Source: Hypoxylon rubiginosum (Eukaryota > Ascomycota > Sordariomycetes > Xylariales > Hypoxylaceae). Taken from it: a stretch of 64,000 bases of DNA. The notes below the pieces were generated by a model. That model made no database searches, was not told where the DNA came from, and worked only from the letters and a program-made list of their open reading frames with translations. Position numbers and translations under genes: made by a program. This document shows, one piece after another, positions 49,428 to 61,365 of the stretch. Within the stretch, counting starts at the first letter, position 1; the number at the start of each line of letters is the position of its first letter. Location: assembly GCA_902806565.1 (NCBI GenBank), contig CADCXA010000053.1:372001-436000 (forward strand). The letters run 5' to 3'.

Positions 49428-51463
49428 TCAGGCATCCTCCACCTTACCCCTCGGTGTGAATCGCGCCTTGACACCCGTCATGATGGCAATGTACGTGAAG
49501 CTCTGCATGCTCTCTAGGGGCGGTGTCTCTACGATTTCGACGTCGAACTCGCGCATCACGACGGGAACGATCTTGTGCAGCATGAGTTCCGCCAAGTTAC
49601 GACCCGGACACGTATGCGCACCGCCGCTAGAATAGAGGGAATAGAAGTTAGCAATAAGTACTACTATCTTGGGACAAATCCAGATTCATAGAGGCAATAA
49701 AAACTGCCAGCTAAGCTGGGTGATGGTAACTCGAGTTCTCGTAGTAGGGGGAGACACGAATATAAATGGAGACATCACATACCCCCACGCGAGACTCAAC
49801 CGGTCGAGCCGACGCCACGCCTCGGGGCTCTCGAGCCAGCGCTCGGGACGGAACTCCTCGGCGTCGGGGCCGAAGTTGGCGGGATTGAGATGCATGGCGG
49901 GAACATTAACACCGACCGTGGACCCGGGCGGAAACTCGTACCCGTGCAGCCGCAGCGGGGGGCCGGCGGGCACCTTTCGCCAGAGGGCCAGGGACGTGAC
50001 GGGGCGGAAGCGCAGGCACTCCTTGATGCAGGCCTGCGTGTACCGGCACTCGTCCATGTTGTCGCCGAACTCGCGCAGTTCAGCCTGCACCCTGGCCTTG
50101 ACGGCAGGGTCGGCGCAGATGGACGCGAGCACCGAGGTCGCGGCCGACGTGGTCGTCTCGTGGCCCGCGACGAAGTTGAAGCCCGCCATCGCCGCCGCGT
50201 AGTGCGGCTTCCAGTCCGCCTTCTTGGCCGTGTGCTGCAGCAGCTCCGTCAGCATGTCCGGGGCGGCGGCTTCGGACGGGGCCGGCTGCTGCTGCTTCTC
50301 TTGCTTCTCCGGCGAGAAGAAGGCCGCGGTGCGCTGCTTGATGATGGATTGCGTTATCTGTTGGTCGGGTTAGCATATCTAGGTTTTTTCCTTTTTTTCT
50401 CTCTTTTTGGACACCAGAGGGAGAGGGCAAAGAGAAAAAGGGGTAGGGGGTAGGGACATAGGGATGAGGAGCTTTCATACCGGCTCAAAAGGAACATAGT
50501 CAGCTGGCATTTTGATTCCTACTCCGAGAAGTTTTGCTATTGTAGGGCGTAACGACGGCCACTTCTGTACAGCAAGAAGCCAGTTCTGTAGGGAACCGAA
50601 TACGGTGACCTGGCGCCAGAACTTGATGCTCTTGGCGAGGAAGCCGTGGTCGCTCGCGTCGTTAATAAAACCAGGGGACCAGTTAAGCGTTACCGCACCT
50701 AGACATTCGACGACGGCCAAGTGCAACCAATCGTTAAGATCTAGTATCTGCCCTTCCTGCGATTTCAACTTCGCGACGAATCGATCCATCACCTCATCAA
50801 GACGGCCACTGTATTTCTTGAGAGACGACGAAGAATACGTGGTGCCAATGTTCTTCCTATGGCCCTTGTACCGCTGCATGTCGAGTTCGCCGTTGAAGGC
50901 GAAGGCATCACCCTGATGTCTCTGGAATTTCCAGTCAATCCGTCCAGGATTGTTACTCAACGCCCCTATCAAGGATACGTAAGCAGATGGCCAATCGAAG
51001 ATATGACAAGACGGCCCCTACAGTAAAAGTCGCCCTTATGAATATAATGGCTTCCAGCTAATCGGAGCGTTAGTAACGTGATACCTGGTTCGTGAAGACC
51101 ATATGGGGCACAAACTATAGATTGCCTGAAAAGCTTCCTCGGAGTCGAACGAGACCTCGTTGGGGCTGATACGTACTGATGGGCCATACTTTTTGTGTAG
51201 GTTTCTATTTAGAACCAGCACTATAGAATTGGGAGTCAGTAGATGATTGGGTATTGATGAAGACTTCAGGAGGGGTTTCGTATGCACTTACTTCGGCCCT
51301 GTCTTGTCTGATATACATACCACAAGCTTGTGATGGCAGCAAGCTTCGGACCTGGGACCTTGGCTAACGGATGGAGGTATAATCGATAAATAACTAAAGA
51401 AATTGGGAGCAGCGAAAAGTATGCCGCTAGGAATATATAGGGAGAAAGGAGTGCCGAGGCCAT
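49428..51463 (-). CDS. Cytochrome P450 monooxygenase with an apparent 1-base frameshift
   Basis: Exons are 51463-51292, 51220-51116, 51057-50481, 50357-49783 and 49626-49428. All introns have GT/AG ends and phases that join family-typical sequence. The N-terminal anchor is MASALLSPYIFLAAYF, followed by the hinge HPLAKVPGPKLAA. Later come the I-helix FNFVAGHETTTSA, K-helix ECLRFRP (ExxR), RPERW, and the haem loop WGGGAHTCPGRNLA (Cys ligand) across the last intron. This is a class II ER-bound fungal P450; the substrate is unknown and no partner biosynthetic genes are near. Oddity: exon lengths sum to 1628 nt. Exon 3 begins in one frame (HKGDFYCRG) and continues in another (HIFDWPSAYVSLIGALSNNPG) across a G4 run (C4 at 51015-51018 on plus). 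One extra G would give 542 aa. It is a pseudogene or has a homopolymer error. Confidence 0.82.
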
Positions 51464-52588
51464 CGTGCCTATTATGCCCGATATTCGATCGAACGACAGT
51501 CTGAGCAGTTCGCGGGGCGTTAAGAGATATACTCTACGCAAAAAATAGGTAAGATTCTCGCTCTTTTCTAGCTTCCGGGAGGACTGATGGGGATATATAT
51601 GATGCAAGGGATTGTCAGACTTCAAGACGATCATGTATGTCTGACTGGCTGTGCAGCACCCATGGCTTAAGACGCAACGTGATTGGTAATACCGCTTCCT
51701 TTCAAATACCTACTGCATTCCCCGACAAGGATACGGAGTCCTACCAGCTATTTACCCAGGTACCTGCTGAGGGTGATAGAGCAGCCACTTATAACACCCG
51801 GACAGATATGCCTCGTGGTCAACGCAGCGTACCAGGTATCTGGGTGAAGGCCTGGGTGCTGACGTTACATCCATGCGACTTTCACTTAAGGAGTAAAGGT
51901 ATCCAAACTTATGTCGCATTGAGATAGCCTATCCTAGAGCACGTTGGCGGGGAAGACTAATAATGCGCTGGCTCTGGTATATATGGAAAATGTATGTAAA
52001 CATCAAGATGTAATTAGGATCGTATTATAGGCCGGCTCGTATCTTACTAAATACCTACGCGGTCTTAGTGCTTTGTCATCTTCACCTTAACACATTCATT
52101 ATAAATGAGATGATTCATCACCATAGCGTCGGAGATCTGCATGTCTCACTCTCAAGATTAACAAGACACGAAACAAGTGAACTCTGAAAGTATTGACTCA
52201 CTATCCTGAGGACTTTGGGTTGATATAAGCACAGCTAAGTACCTTAGGTAGGTAGACCTAGGGATAGAAAACTCGTCTGCTAAGAAGCAGTCTATTCTAA
52301 ACCCTTCTGTCATGCGCCTGTTATGTTCAGAACTCGGTGAATGTATAATGCCCTATCAATGTAGTGTGAAGTTTGGGAGAGCAGGCCCATGTTCTCTATA
52401 AGCCTAAGATTATCCAAAGAAATGTCACCCAATCAGTTTTGCTAGCTGGCGTCAGCTCCGGTCTTTCTATAGCTGCTTACGTGTCTGCTATCCGTCTCGG
52501 GCGGTCTCGAGAAGTGAGTAAATCCAGTGTATCGCGGCGGTAGCAAATATCCAAAATCGCCGCGCCATTTCTTGCGAGCACTTAGCAC
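51464..52588. other. Intergenic region
   Basis: It holds an upstream in-frame extension of the P450 frame to 51634 that I treat as 5' UTR, and a 96-codon frame at 51637 without family features. ACCTTAGGTAGGTAGACCTAGGG lies at 52241-52263. No gene or RNA is supported. Confidence 0.4.
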
Positions 52589-53368
52589 TTATGAACTTCC
52601 GTTTGCCCCAATCTTACCCTCGGTCTTTTCTAAATAGTCGGCTAGGTCTGCGATGGTGCATGCCTTAAGCCCCCATTTTCTTGCAAACGCGATGCAGCCT
52701 TCGCCTCTCATCATGCCAGGCCCTTCGCGCACCGCCCTGCCGCTAACCTCCTCTCCGTCGTCGACTAGCTCGCAGATAACCGCAACCTCAGGTTTACCAG
52801 CTAGCCTGCATAAGTCCACACCAGCCTCGGTATGACCTCTACGAACTCTAACGCCGCCCGATCGTGCTCGTAAGGGAAGCACGTGTCCCGGCCGTCGGAA
52901 GCTGGCAGGGGTCGAGGTAGGGTCTGCTAGTCGACGTACGGCTAGAGCGCGGTCGCGGGCGCTGATGCCCGTAGTCACGGAGGGGTCGGCGGCGTCAATA
53001 GAAATTGTATAAGCAGTGCCGCGGAGGTCTTGGCTGTTTTCCACCATCTGCGGTAACTTGAGGGACTCGGTAAGGGCCGGGGTTATGGGGGCACAGATCA
53101 GGCCGGACGAGTGCCGCACCATGAAGGCCATCTGTTCGGTGGTCATATTCTCGGCGGCTATGATAAGGTCGCCCTCGTTCTCGCGATCCAGATCGTCCAT
53201 GACGACTACGAATTCATTATTGCCTAGCACCCGCGAACATGGTCAGTTGAGAACGGGTAGAATGCCGTAGTGAGGAATTCTTATAAAGGCCTAGGAGCAC
53301 GTACGGAAGGCGGCGATCGTGTCGGGTATCGAATCAAATTGGTTGTGGTCGATGGTTACAGACGGCAT
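52589..53368 (-). CDS. RIB3: 3,4-dihydroxy-2-butanone-4-phosphate synthase (riboflavin biosynthesis)
   Basis: Exons are 53368-53305 and 53223-52589. The 81-bp intron has a GTACGT donor and a CTAG acceptor and joins TIAAFRNNEFVVVMDD. The product is 232 aa, close to the usual size of fungal Rib3. The signature DDLDRENEGDLIIAAE (acidic metal/substrate loop) lies near residue 30. SSGLICAPIT follows, then TTGISARDRA and GHTEAGVDLCRLAG, the two conserved substrate-binding segments. The enzyme converts ribulose 5-phosphate to formate and the four-carbon precursor of the riboflavin xylene ring, needing Mg2+. It is normally single-copy and cytosolic. It diverges from COQ3 across an 854-bp spacer. Confidence 0.95.
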
Positions 53369-54222
53369 TGTGGGCGACTATATTATACCGAGCGACGCTG
53401 TAGAGCTATTCTCGTTCGATTCAATTGTTAAAGAAGCAAGTACTGCCGCGACTGGGATAAGTCTGGGAATCGCTATCACCGGCTTCTAACACTACCAAAG
53501 TGAAGTGGCGTTATAGAAGATCTGGAGACTTGCGTCAGTGCATGCAGCCGCCGTAGATCATGGGACCTTGAGGCTTAGAATACAATAACACAACAAAGTG
53601 GTGTAAATGCAAAAGATGCGACTGATGTATGCACAGTATATACGAGAACGGGAAAGTCGGACAACTAGGAAGATAATACAATAGACACTTAAAAGAGGAC
53701 AGGTTACCTGATACCAGATTGATAGTCACAGGCGACAAGTCCAATATTACTCAGCCCGAAGATCTCAACGCGAGTAATGTGAGTAATGTGGAAGTTTCTT
53801 GCAAACTGCTGACTGATCGTATACGCGGAAAAGTCAAGGGTCCTTAGGCGAGCTACCCAGTAGGGACTCCGAGATAACTCTTTCGATACCGATACTCGGC
53901 CAGCGGGGTAATGCATCCGGACAGGGGTTCGTGGATTACATCAGGCGGGGCTGATGATCGCAACCTTTTACTGGTCAATTGATCTGCCCTTGCGCTAGTG
54001 GGCGGACCCAACGAGCCGGCGCATGCCGCTGACCTTGAAAGCTCTTGGAAAGCTCTTGGCCCTAGGTCCTTGCATGCATATTACCTTAGCGAAGGCTTAC
54101 CTTCGCGACGCGACCAATTCCCAGTTTCCCAGTTCTGCGCAACAATACAATAGCAGCCAACATAAGTAACCAAGCTAAATAATGATATAAGGACACGTGT
54201 TCGCGGCCGAGCATCCAACATC
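53369..54222. other. Spacer between divergent RIB3 and COQ3
   Basis: Would hold both promoters. No convincing gene: the small frames at 53535-53744 and 53704-53916 (minus) lack protein character. GAAAGCTCTTGGAAAGCTCTTGG at 54037-54059 is a short direct repeat. Confidence 0.45.
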
Positions 54223-55143
54223 ATGCCACCGCGTACGGGTGCGCTGGTTCCCCGCCAGCTGTGCCGTAATACCGCTGTCAGTCTACGGCCCATCCGGCTT
54301 GTAGCTCCCACCTCAAGCCGGAGTTTCTCAGCCTCAGCTCCAGCTCCAGCTCCCAAATCCCATCCCACCGATTCTACGTTCTCTAGCGTCTCTCCCGATG
54401 AAGTTTCTCACTTCAATGCCCTCGCGTCCTCGTGGTGGGACCCCCAAGGTCCCTCTCGCATCCTCCATCTCATGAACCCGCTACGCCACGATTTCATCCG
54501 TTCGTGTCGCTCCTCCGTCCTCGACGACCCACCTCCTCCTTTGACCGGCCTGAAATACCTCGATATAGGCTGCGGAGGCGGTATATTTGCCGAGTCCGCC
54601 ACTCGATTACCTACCACCGCGTCCGTCACGGCCATAGACCCCAGCTCCAAGGTGCTGTCCGTCGCCAAGGCGCACGCACGGCGGGATCCCGCGCTCCGGT
54701 CGAAGCTGACCTATCTCAATACGCCGATAGAGCAGCTACCCGTCCCCGATACACCCCAGGACGGCTACGATGTCGTATCGGTATTCGAGGTCATAGAACA
54801 TGTTTCCCACCCGGCCCAGTTTCTAGATCGGTGCACGCCTTTCGTCAAGCCGGGCGGGTGGTTGGTATTGAGCACCATCGCGAGGACTTGGATGAGCTGG
54901 CTCACCACCAACGTTATAGCCGAGGACTTGCTACGCATCGTGCCGAGAGGCACGCACGACTGGCGGAAGTACATCAACGAAGAGGAGCTGAGGGGCCATT
55001 TCCTCCAGAAGAGGACTGGATGGGCGGAGCCGAGGTGCATGGGCGTCGTCTACGTTCCCGGCCTCGGTTGGAAGGAGGTGAGCGGCAGCGAGAAGGTCGG
55101 CAATTACTTCTTCGGCGTGAGGAGGATTGCCGAGTCGACATGA
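54223..55143 (+). CDS. COQ3: Ubiquinone biosynthesis O-methyltransferase, mitochondrial
   Basis: An intronless 306-aa frame. The first 45 or so residues (MPPRTGALVPRQLCRNTAV...SSRSFSASAPAPAP) are Arg/Ser/Ala-rich with no acidic residue, a mitochondrial presequence. The Coq3 hallmark FNALASSWWDPQGPSRILHLMNPLRHDFI follows. The SAM-binding motif I LKYLDIGCGGGIFAESATRL comes next, then AIDPSSKVLSVAKAHA, FEVIEHVSHP and PGGWLVLSTIARTWMSW. Coq3 performs both O-methylations of coenzyme Q synthesis on the matrix side of the inner membrane in complex with other Coq proteins (family knowledge). The downstream HDWRKYINEEEL also matches the family. Confidence 0.95.
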   Translation: MPPRTGALVPRQLCRNTAVSLRPIRLVAPTSSRSFSASAPAPAPKSHPTDSTFSSVSPDEVSHFNALASSWWDPQGPSRILHLMNPLRHDFIRSCRSSVLDDPPPPLTGLKYLDIGCGGGIFAESATRLPTTASVTAIDPSSKVLSVAKAHARRDPALRSKLTYLNTPIEQLPVPDTPQDGYDVVSVFEVIEHVSHPAQFLDRCTPFVKPGGWLVLSTIARTWMSWLTTNVIAEDLLRIVPRGTHDWRKYINEEELRGHFLQKRTGWAEPRCMGVVYVPGLGWKEVSGSEKVGNYFFGVRRIAEST

Positions 55144-56185
55144 CGAGTCTCATATCGACTAAGTCATACAGACTCGAGTTGGTTAAAGGACAAGATTTAT
55201 ATGCCATACAACCAACCGAGGTCTGTTGTATTGTCGAAAGGTTTCAAACCCTAGATTTTAATACATACCTCTAACTACGAATATACCCATGAAGATATTG
55301 CGAAACAGGACCTACGACTGCAAATTCTCTCTTCCAAGGTGGATCTACGATTTGTCCCACATTGAAACAGGTTCGCCAATAATAAACATAAAGGTGAAAG
55401 TATCAATATGGACACAAGGCACCTCTAGAATTCGACATTGAACATGTCCTGGGCATCTAACTCTCATCAATATTAATGCGCCAATGGGACACAGATACAC
55501 CTAGCCAATGTTACATCCGTATTATCAAATCCTACGCTACTTCCCTTGAGATTGGAATCATATCGCTGTTCTTTATCCTTTATAATTCTAGCTCTCGATA
55601 CTTGGGTTAGCTTGACATAAAAGCAACAGCTACGTCTCATTGCACCATCTGATATCTATATTAGGTGCTCATCCAAAATGACGATAGTTAAGTAACTAGG
55701 CTACTATACATCCATGCCTCCAGGCTTACTATATGATGGCAGCCATAGGTACCTAGAGTTAGGTATCTATCTAGACTCTAGATCTCCAATGAGATAAGAC
55801 TTACTATAGTTGGATATCGCAATCCCGACTGCAACGCTATCTACCAATCATCAGCGGAGGCTGCCGAGATCACCACTTCTTAGACGATACTATAGCCCTA
55901 TTTAGATATAATAGCCAGGTTGCTTGCTTCTCGAGATAACAGTTACTCTGGCTGGGCTACAGCGTGCACTTGATGCTTCATGATTTACGAGTAGTTGCGC
56001 CGCCGCATTTTTTTATAGTACAGCATAGTAGCAACGCATTCGTGAAGGAGTCTTCTAGTTGATGGGCTTTGACTTTATTTACGGGGCGTTAGTTTATAAG
56101 ATCATTTACCTATCTCGATAAACTGTATTGGAAAGGGGAGTCCGTGAATGTTTTTTATTATTTTTTTTACACATCAACCTAGATA
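55144..56185. other. Long intergenic region without genes
   Basis: No frame of interest. It contains ATAGGTACCTAGAGTTAGGTATCTATCTAGACTCTAG near 55744-55780, another member of the dispersed motif family. The last part, with TTTTTTATTATTTTTTTTACAC at about 56150-56172, is the leader of the permease gene. Confidence 0.45.
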
Positions 56186-57967
56186 ATGGGAATACCTTCA
56201 ACGCCTGCGGTCGTCGACGAAAAGGCCTCCTCCTTGCCCGACGACGTGCTGCCAGAGACTAGTGATGTTGCTCACGCTAGTAACGGGAATGTTATCGATG
56301 ATGGCCTTCAGCGCGGCCTCAAAAATCGACATCTGGTTGGTGCCTACCTATACCTAATACCAATCCACACGTCAACTCTTCCGAAGCTTCGTGTACTGTA
56401 GCTAACCCCTGATATAGCAAATGATTGCATTTGGCGGCGTCGTGGGCGCCAGTATCTGGTACGGCACCGGCACCGCGATCTCCTACAGCGGGCCCGTCGG
56501 CGCCTTAATATGTTTTCTCATCATCGGCGTCGACGTCTTCTTCGTCATGCAGAGCCTAGGCGAGATGTCGACCCTGTTCCCCATCCAGGGCGCCTTCATC
56601 GAGCTCGCCGGCCGCTTTGTCGATCCGGCCCTGGCGTTCGCCCTCGGAGTGAATTATTGCTACCTTTGGCTGACCAACATTGCTAACGACTACAACAACA
56701 TATCTCTCATCATGGGCCTCTGGACTGATGCTGTACCACCGTATGCTTGGATCTTGATCTTCTGCGCCGGTTTCCAGTGCACTTCGCTGCTGGGCATCGT
56801 GTTTTACGGGGAGATGTATGTAACACCATGTGTCCTATTTCATGTCTTTCTGTATCACGCCCGAAGTGATTGCTAACTCGTTACAGGGAATTCTACCTTG
56901 CGTGCTGGAAGCTCATTTGCGTTGTCGGCGGCTTTCTCGTCGCCATCTTAATCAACACGGGAGCGATAGGCGGCGAGTACATTGGGTTCAGGTACTGGCG
57001 CGATCCCGGAGTGATTGCCAACGGAATCAACGGGTTCGGCAAGACATTCGTCTTAGCAGCCGTCTATTACGCCGGGACCGAAATGCTGGCCTTGACTGCC
57101 GCCGAGAGCAGGAATCCAAAAAAGGATTTACCCAAGGCGATCAGGCAGACATTTTGGCGCATCGTCATCATATTCCTGGGTCTCGTCTTCTTCGCGGGAA
57201 TCCTCGTGCCTTACAATGATAATAGGCTCCTGACGGCGACTAGCAAGTCCGCGCAGTCTCCGTGGACTGTCGCGCTCGTGCAGGCCGGGTGGGAGGGCGG
57301 CGGGAACCTGGTCAATGTCGTCATGATCACCGCACAGCTCTCGTCCGTTAACAGCGCCATCTACGTCGCATCACGTAGTCTCGTGGCCCTCGCCGTCAAC
57401 GGGCGTGCCCCCAAATTCTTCGCCCGGACCACCACGAACGGTGTTCCCGTCAATGCCATCGTCTTCTGCAACGTCGTCGGCCTCATCTCGCTGCTCAACA
57501 TCGCCGCCACTCCGGGAAAGGTGTTCACGTACCTCATCAGCATCTCCGGCGCGGCCACCTTTATCGCTTGGGCCTTTATCGGCGTGACGCACCTGCGGCT
57601 CCGCAAGGCGTGGCAGGTTCAGGGCCGAAGTCTCGACGAGTTGCCATATAAGGCTTTCCTATACCCGTACGGCGCATGGTTCGTCGTATTGTTGAATCTC
57701 TTCCTGGTCTTCATCTCCGGCTACGAGGTCTTCGTCGGCGGCTTCGCGGCGGTGGATTTTGTGTTTTCCTACGTCGTGATCGCTATCTTCACCGTTCTAT
57801 ACTTCGGCTGGAAGTTCGTCAAGGGAACCAAGTTCGTCTCGCCAGCCGAGGCCGACCTCGTATCGGGTCGGCGGGATTATCTAGTCCACGTGGAGGAAGA
57901 CAGCGCCTCCGAAGAGAAGCCTAAGACGCCGTGGTATATCTTGGTGAAGAGGTTTATTTTCAGCTGA
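56186..57967 (+). CDS. Amino-acid permease (APC superfamily, fungal AAT/YAT family)
   Basis: Exons are 56186-56335, 56418-56815 and 56887-57967. The introns are 82 and 71 bp (donors GTTGGT and GTATGT; CTAAC branch sites in both). The product is 542 aa, the usual permease size. A polar acidic N-tail ends at GLQRGLKNRHLQM, immediately before helix 1, FGGVVGASIWYGTGTAISYSGPVG, the substrate-binding glycine-rich unwound helix of the family; ASIWYG replaces the more usual TGLFVG. About twelve hydrophobic helices follow, with ETIAAES-like GTEMLALTAAESRNPKKDLPKAI after helix 5 and YNDNRLL on the outer side. Plasma-membrane proton symport of amino acids or related amines is expected; the specificity is not readable. 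Confidence 0.92.
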
Positions 57968-58587
57968 TATTTAATCCTTGCGAGTAATAGTAAAGAAAGC
58001 GGATGAGGTAGCAAAGGAAAGCAAAGCATATAGCACCAAGGAAGTTTCTAAACCAGCGGCATATAGCGGATAGAAGTTACACATGGAAAAACAGCAATTA
58101 AAAGCACTTAGACACATATTCAAACCATATTGAAAGGGGAGCAGCCTCTCCCCAATTTTAGTAGGGACATCAAAGACACCCCGTATCCCTATACGTACAT
58201 GTAAGTACTAGTAAGTTCGTTACAAACTTGCTTTCAATTATAGACACAATCTTACCTAGCAATCATCCGTAAGTCCTTATAACGCTGAGTAGTCTCAGTA
58301 GATCTAACAGTTTCTACGCATAGGGTGGGAGTCATATATGCACATGGAGCAAACCATATGAAAATGTCCCTGAGTTCTAACATAGTCTCAGCCACTGGAA
58401 GCTTTACCATCGACTTAGATCTCTACGGTATATGCTGGAAACGCCGACCCATTTCTAGATGACCAAATCAGGTAGGTTGGTTGTAGGTATGGGAATAGAA
58501 AGTGCCGAGTTGAGGACAAAAAAGGAGTAATAAATTCAATTGGGTATCATTATAAAATAACTCGACGTGAAACTAAGGATATCAACT
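57968..58587. other. Intergenic spacer
   Basis: 3' flanks of the permease and of the dynactin gene (convergent). No gene, RNA or notable repeat was seen. Confidence 0.45.
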
Positions 58588-59234
58588 CTATCCTTGGAAT
58601 TTGGCCGGATTGCTGGATATCAACTTCCTCAAGACTTCGATCTGCCGAGCTTGCGCCTTGTGCTTGAGGTCTGCTACGCCACGTTTGTCAAGTCGTCTAG
58701 TGCCGTTCGAGTAGATAACCGTGAAGTCCGGTATCGTTTCCCACGGTTGTACTACGCTCTGTGGCGTCAATGTGCAATGCTGTTCTACAATCAGTACTTG
58801 TGCCACGATAATGAAGGGGTGTAAACCAAACTCACCTTTCCTAGCTTTGCCCCTTTGCCGACCTTGCAGCCTACTCCGATCAGGCACCCTTCCCCAATCA
58901 TTGTGCCACCGGACTCGACCACAGCGCCGGCCTCGACCGTTGCGTAGTCGCTAACTACTACGCCATCGCGAGATTCGCTGGGCGTTGGATCCGCAGAAGC
59001 TGCCCCTATGTTCGAGCGCTCGTAGATGATACATCTTCGGCCAATGGTGATTCTTCCGTTGGAGGAATCCAGCTTCGCTCGGGGATGTACGACAGATTCG
59101 GAACTGATGTTGATCGTGTGATTCCCCGTCAAAATCGCCGAGTCCGCAATTGTGATGGACGAGGAGAAATTGACTGGCGCTTTTGGCCCGGACTGGATGC
59201 GCGGGAGAATCGACTGGCGTTTGGAGGATGACAT
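58588..59234 (-). CDS. DCTN6: Dynactin subunit 6 (p27), left-handed beta-helix protein
   Basis: Exons are 59234-58836 and 58779-58588. The 56-bp intron has a GTGAGT donor and an AACAG acceptor, joining AKLGKHCTLTPQS. The product is 196 aa, about the usual size. The ATG at 59234 (MSSSKRQSILPRIQSG) is chosen over an upstream in-frame ATG because the extension is not conserved-looking. Hexapeptide-like turns are visible: IGRRCIIYERSNIG, VVSDYATVEAGAVVESGGTMIGEGCLIGVGCKVGKGAKLGK. The C-terminal helix follows: KHKAQARQIEVLRKLISSNPAKF. In the dynactin pointed-end complex p27 pairs with p25 and helps cargo binding for dynein (family knowledge). It diverges from nuo51. Confidence 0.88.
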
Positions 59235-59730
59235 GTTGCTCCACGTAAATGTCAAGCAGTGGGGAGCGCCGATGATGAATTGAGAGGATTGGGACTCATA
59301 GCTACGTATCGGCACGCTCGATATATATACACTGTATGTATATAAAGAGCTGGGATTGTTGAGACACAAAGGAGGAGTGACAAAACAATCGCATTCTTTT
59401 TGGAATCCGAGAGATGTTTGTAGTCATCAAATATTATGCGTAAATCGAAGATCTACCTAAGCAAAATACCAATAAAAAGAATAGATGACCTCATTACTCA
59501 GTTATACTCAGCTAATAGACACTAGCCACTATAAAATTGTGGCTCAAGCTCGATCGCCACGGCACCGCGGAGACCCGCTCTCAGATGGCCCGTAACCAAT
59601 CATAATGTGGTCATTTCTATTCAAAGGCCTCACCTTTTCAACCACAAAACCTACTAAATCTTCCCATCGCCTTCCCGCCATCCGGAATCTCCACTCTCTC
59701 TGCTCAATTGAGCGTCGAAACACCTTCAAG
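59235..59730. other. Divergent promoter region of the dynactin p27 and nuo51 genes
   Basis: About 496 bp between the two start codons. A frame open from 59605 into nuo51 would add 42 residues upstream; I treat it as 5' UTR because [10 protein letters not shown] gives a normal mitochondrial presequence. Confidence 0.5.
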
Positions 59731-61365
59731 ATGCTGTCCAGGACCACCGCGCCGTCGGCAGCCTCTGCGAAGGCTTTGTCGCGCGTCGCTCTGCCCTCCT
59801 GCACCCGATTACCACAGACCTCGAAGCCTCAGCAGCACCGAAGTTTCGCGACGGTCCAGGACGGAACTCCCAAGCGAACCTATGGCGGTCTCAAGGACCA
59901 GGACCGCATATTTCAGAATCTATACGGCCGCTTCCCCGCCGACTTGAAATCGGCCAAGAAGATGGGAGACTGGCATAAGACGAAAGAGATCATCCTGAAG
60001 GGTCACGACTGGATTATTGGTGAGGTCAAAGCTTCGGGCCTGCGAGGTAGAGGAGGAGCTGGTTTCCCTTCTGGCTTGAAATGGGTACGTCAGACATCAG
60101 TAGTTTGGATTGGATTGTAGGGTTGCCACTAATCACCAATTGGCGCAGTCGTTCATGAACTTCAAAGATTGGGACAAGGACACGAAACCCCGATACCTCG
60201 TTGTCAATGCCGACGAAGGCGAGCCCGGCACGTGCAAGGACCGAGAGATCATGCGAAAGGACCCCCACAAGCTCATCGAAGGATGTTTAGTTGCTGGCCG
60301 AGCCATGAATGCCACCGCTGCCTATATTTATATCCGTGGCGAGTTTATCTACGAAGCCGCCGTCCTACAGCATGCCATCAACGAAGCCTATGCCGATGGA
60401 TTAATTGGAAAGAACGCCTGCGGTTCAGGCTACGATTTTGATGTCTACCTACACCGCGGTGCTGGTGCTTACGTCTGCGGAGAGGAGACATCGCTGATCG
60501 AGTCTTTGGAGGGCAAGCCCGGAAAGCCTCGTCTAAAGCCCCCGTTCCCCGCTGCCGTTGGTGTATTCGGATGCCCGTCTACAGTCGCCAACGTTGAGAC
60601 TATCGCTGTCGCACCCACAATTTGCAGAAGAGGCGGTAGTTGGTTTGCCTCTTTCGGCCGAGAGAGGAATCAAGGAACCAAGTTGTTCTGTATTTCCGGT
60701 CACGTCAACAACCCGGCAACCGTCGAAGAGGAGATGAGCATTCCCCTACGAGAGCTCATTGAGAAGCACTGCGGTGGTGTCAGAGGCGGCTGGGACAACC
60801 TGCTCGCCATCATCCCTGGCGGTTCTTCTACTCCCATTCTCCCTAAGAACGTCTGCGATGACCAATTGATGGACTTTGATGCCCTCAAGGACAGCCAGTC
60901 TGGTCTTGGTACAGCTGCCGTAATTGTAATGGACAAGAGTGCCGACGTCGTCCGGGCCATCTCTCGGTTAAGTCACTTCTACCGACATGAATCTTGCGGG
61001 CAGTGCACGCCTTGCCGAGAAGGCAGCAAGTGGACCGAGCAGATCATGAGCCGGTTCGAAAAAGGAATGGGCCGTGAGCGGGAGATTGATATGTTGCAGG
61101 AGCTAACGAAGCAAGTTGAAGGACACACCATCTGCGGTAAGATATTACCTTTTAATGACATCGCAATAATAATTATGCTAATTATCTTGCAGCTTTGGGT
61201 GAAGCGTTTGCGTGGCCTATCCAGGGTCTTATCCGTCATTTTAGACCCGAGCTGGAGGCGAGGATGCAGAAGTTCGCAGCCGAAAATGACGGTGCTCAGG
61301 CTCTGGCCGGTGGATGGAGCCCCAACGCCCGAGCAGAGGGCAAGCTGATTGCTCCTGGCCAATAG
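59731..61365 (+). CDS. nuo51: NADH:ubiquinone oxidoreductase 51-kDa subunit (complex I flavoprotein 1)
   Basis: Exons are 59731-60084, 60149-61136 and 61193-61365. The introns are 64 and 56 bp (GTACGT and GTAAGA donors; CAG acceptors). The product is 504 aa. A presequence rich in Ala, Ser, Arg and Thr ends near [17 protein letters not shown]-site motifs are [34 protein letters not shown] and [19 protein letters not shown]. The N3 4Fe-4S cluster ligands are [11 protein letters not shown] plus the distant Cys in [14 protein letters not shown], which spans intron 2. The subunit carries FMN and the NADH site of mitochondrial complex I, and is nuclear-encoded and imported to the matrix side. All key residues are present, so it should be functional. 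It is convergent with PEX11. Confidence 0.97.

Noticed and set aside
59605..59730. In-frame N-terminal extension of nuo51
   Set aside because: The ATG at 59731 gives a typical mitochondrial presequence and length; the extension lies in the short divergent promoter.
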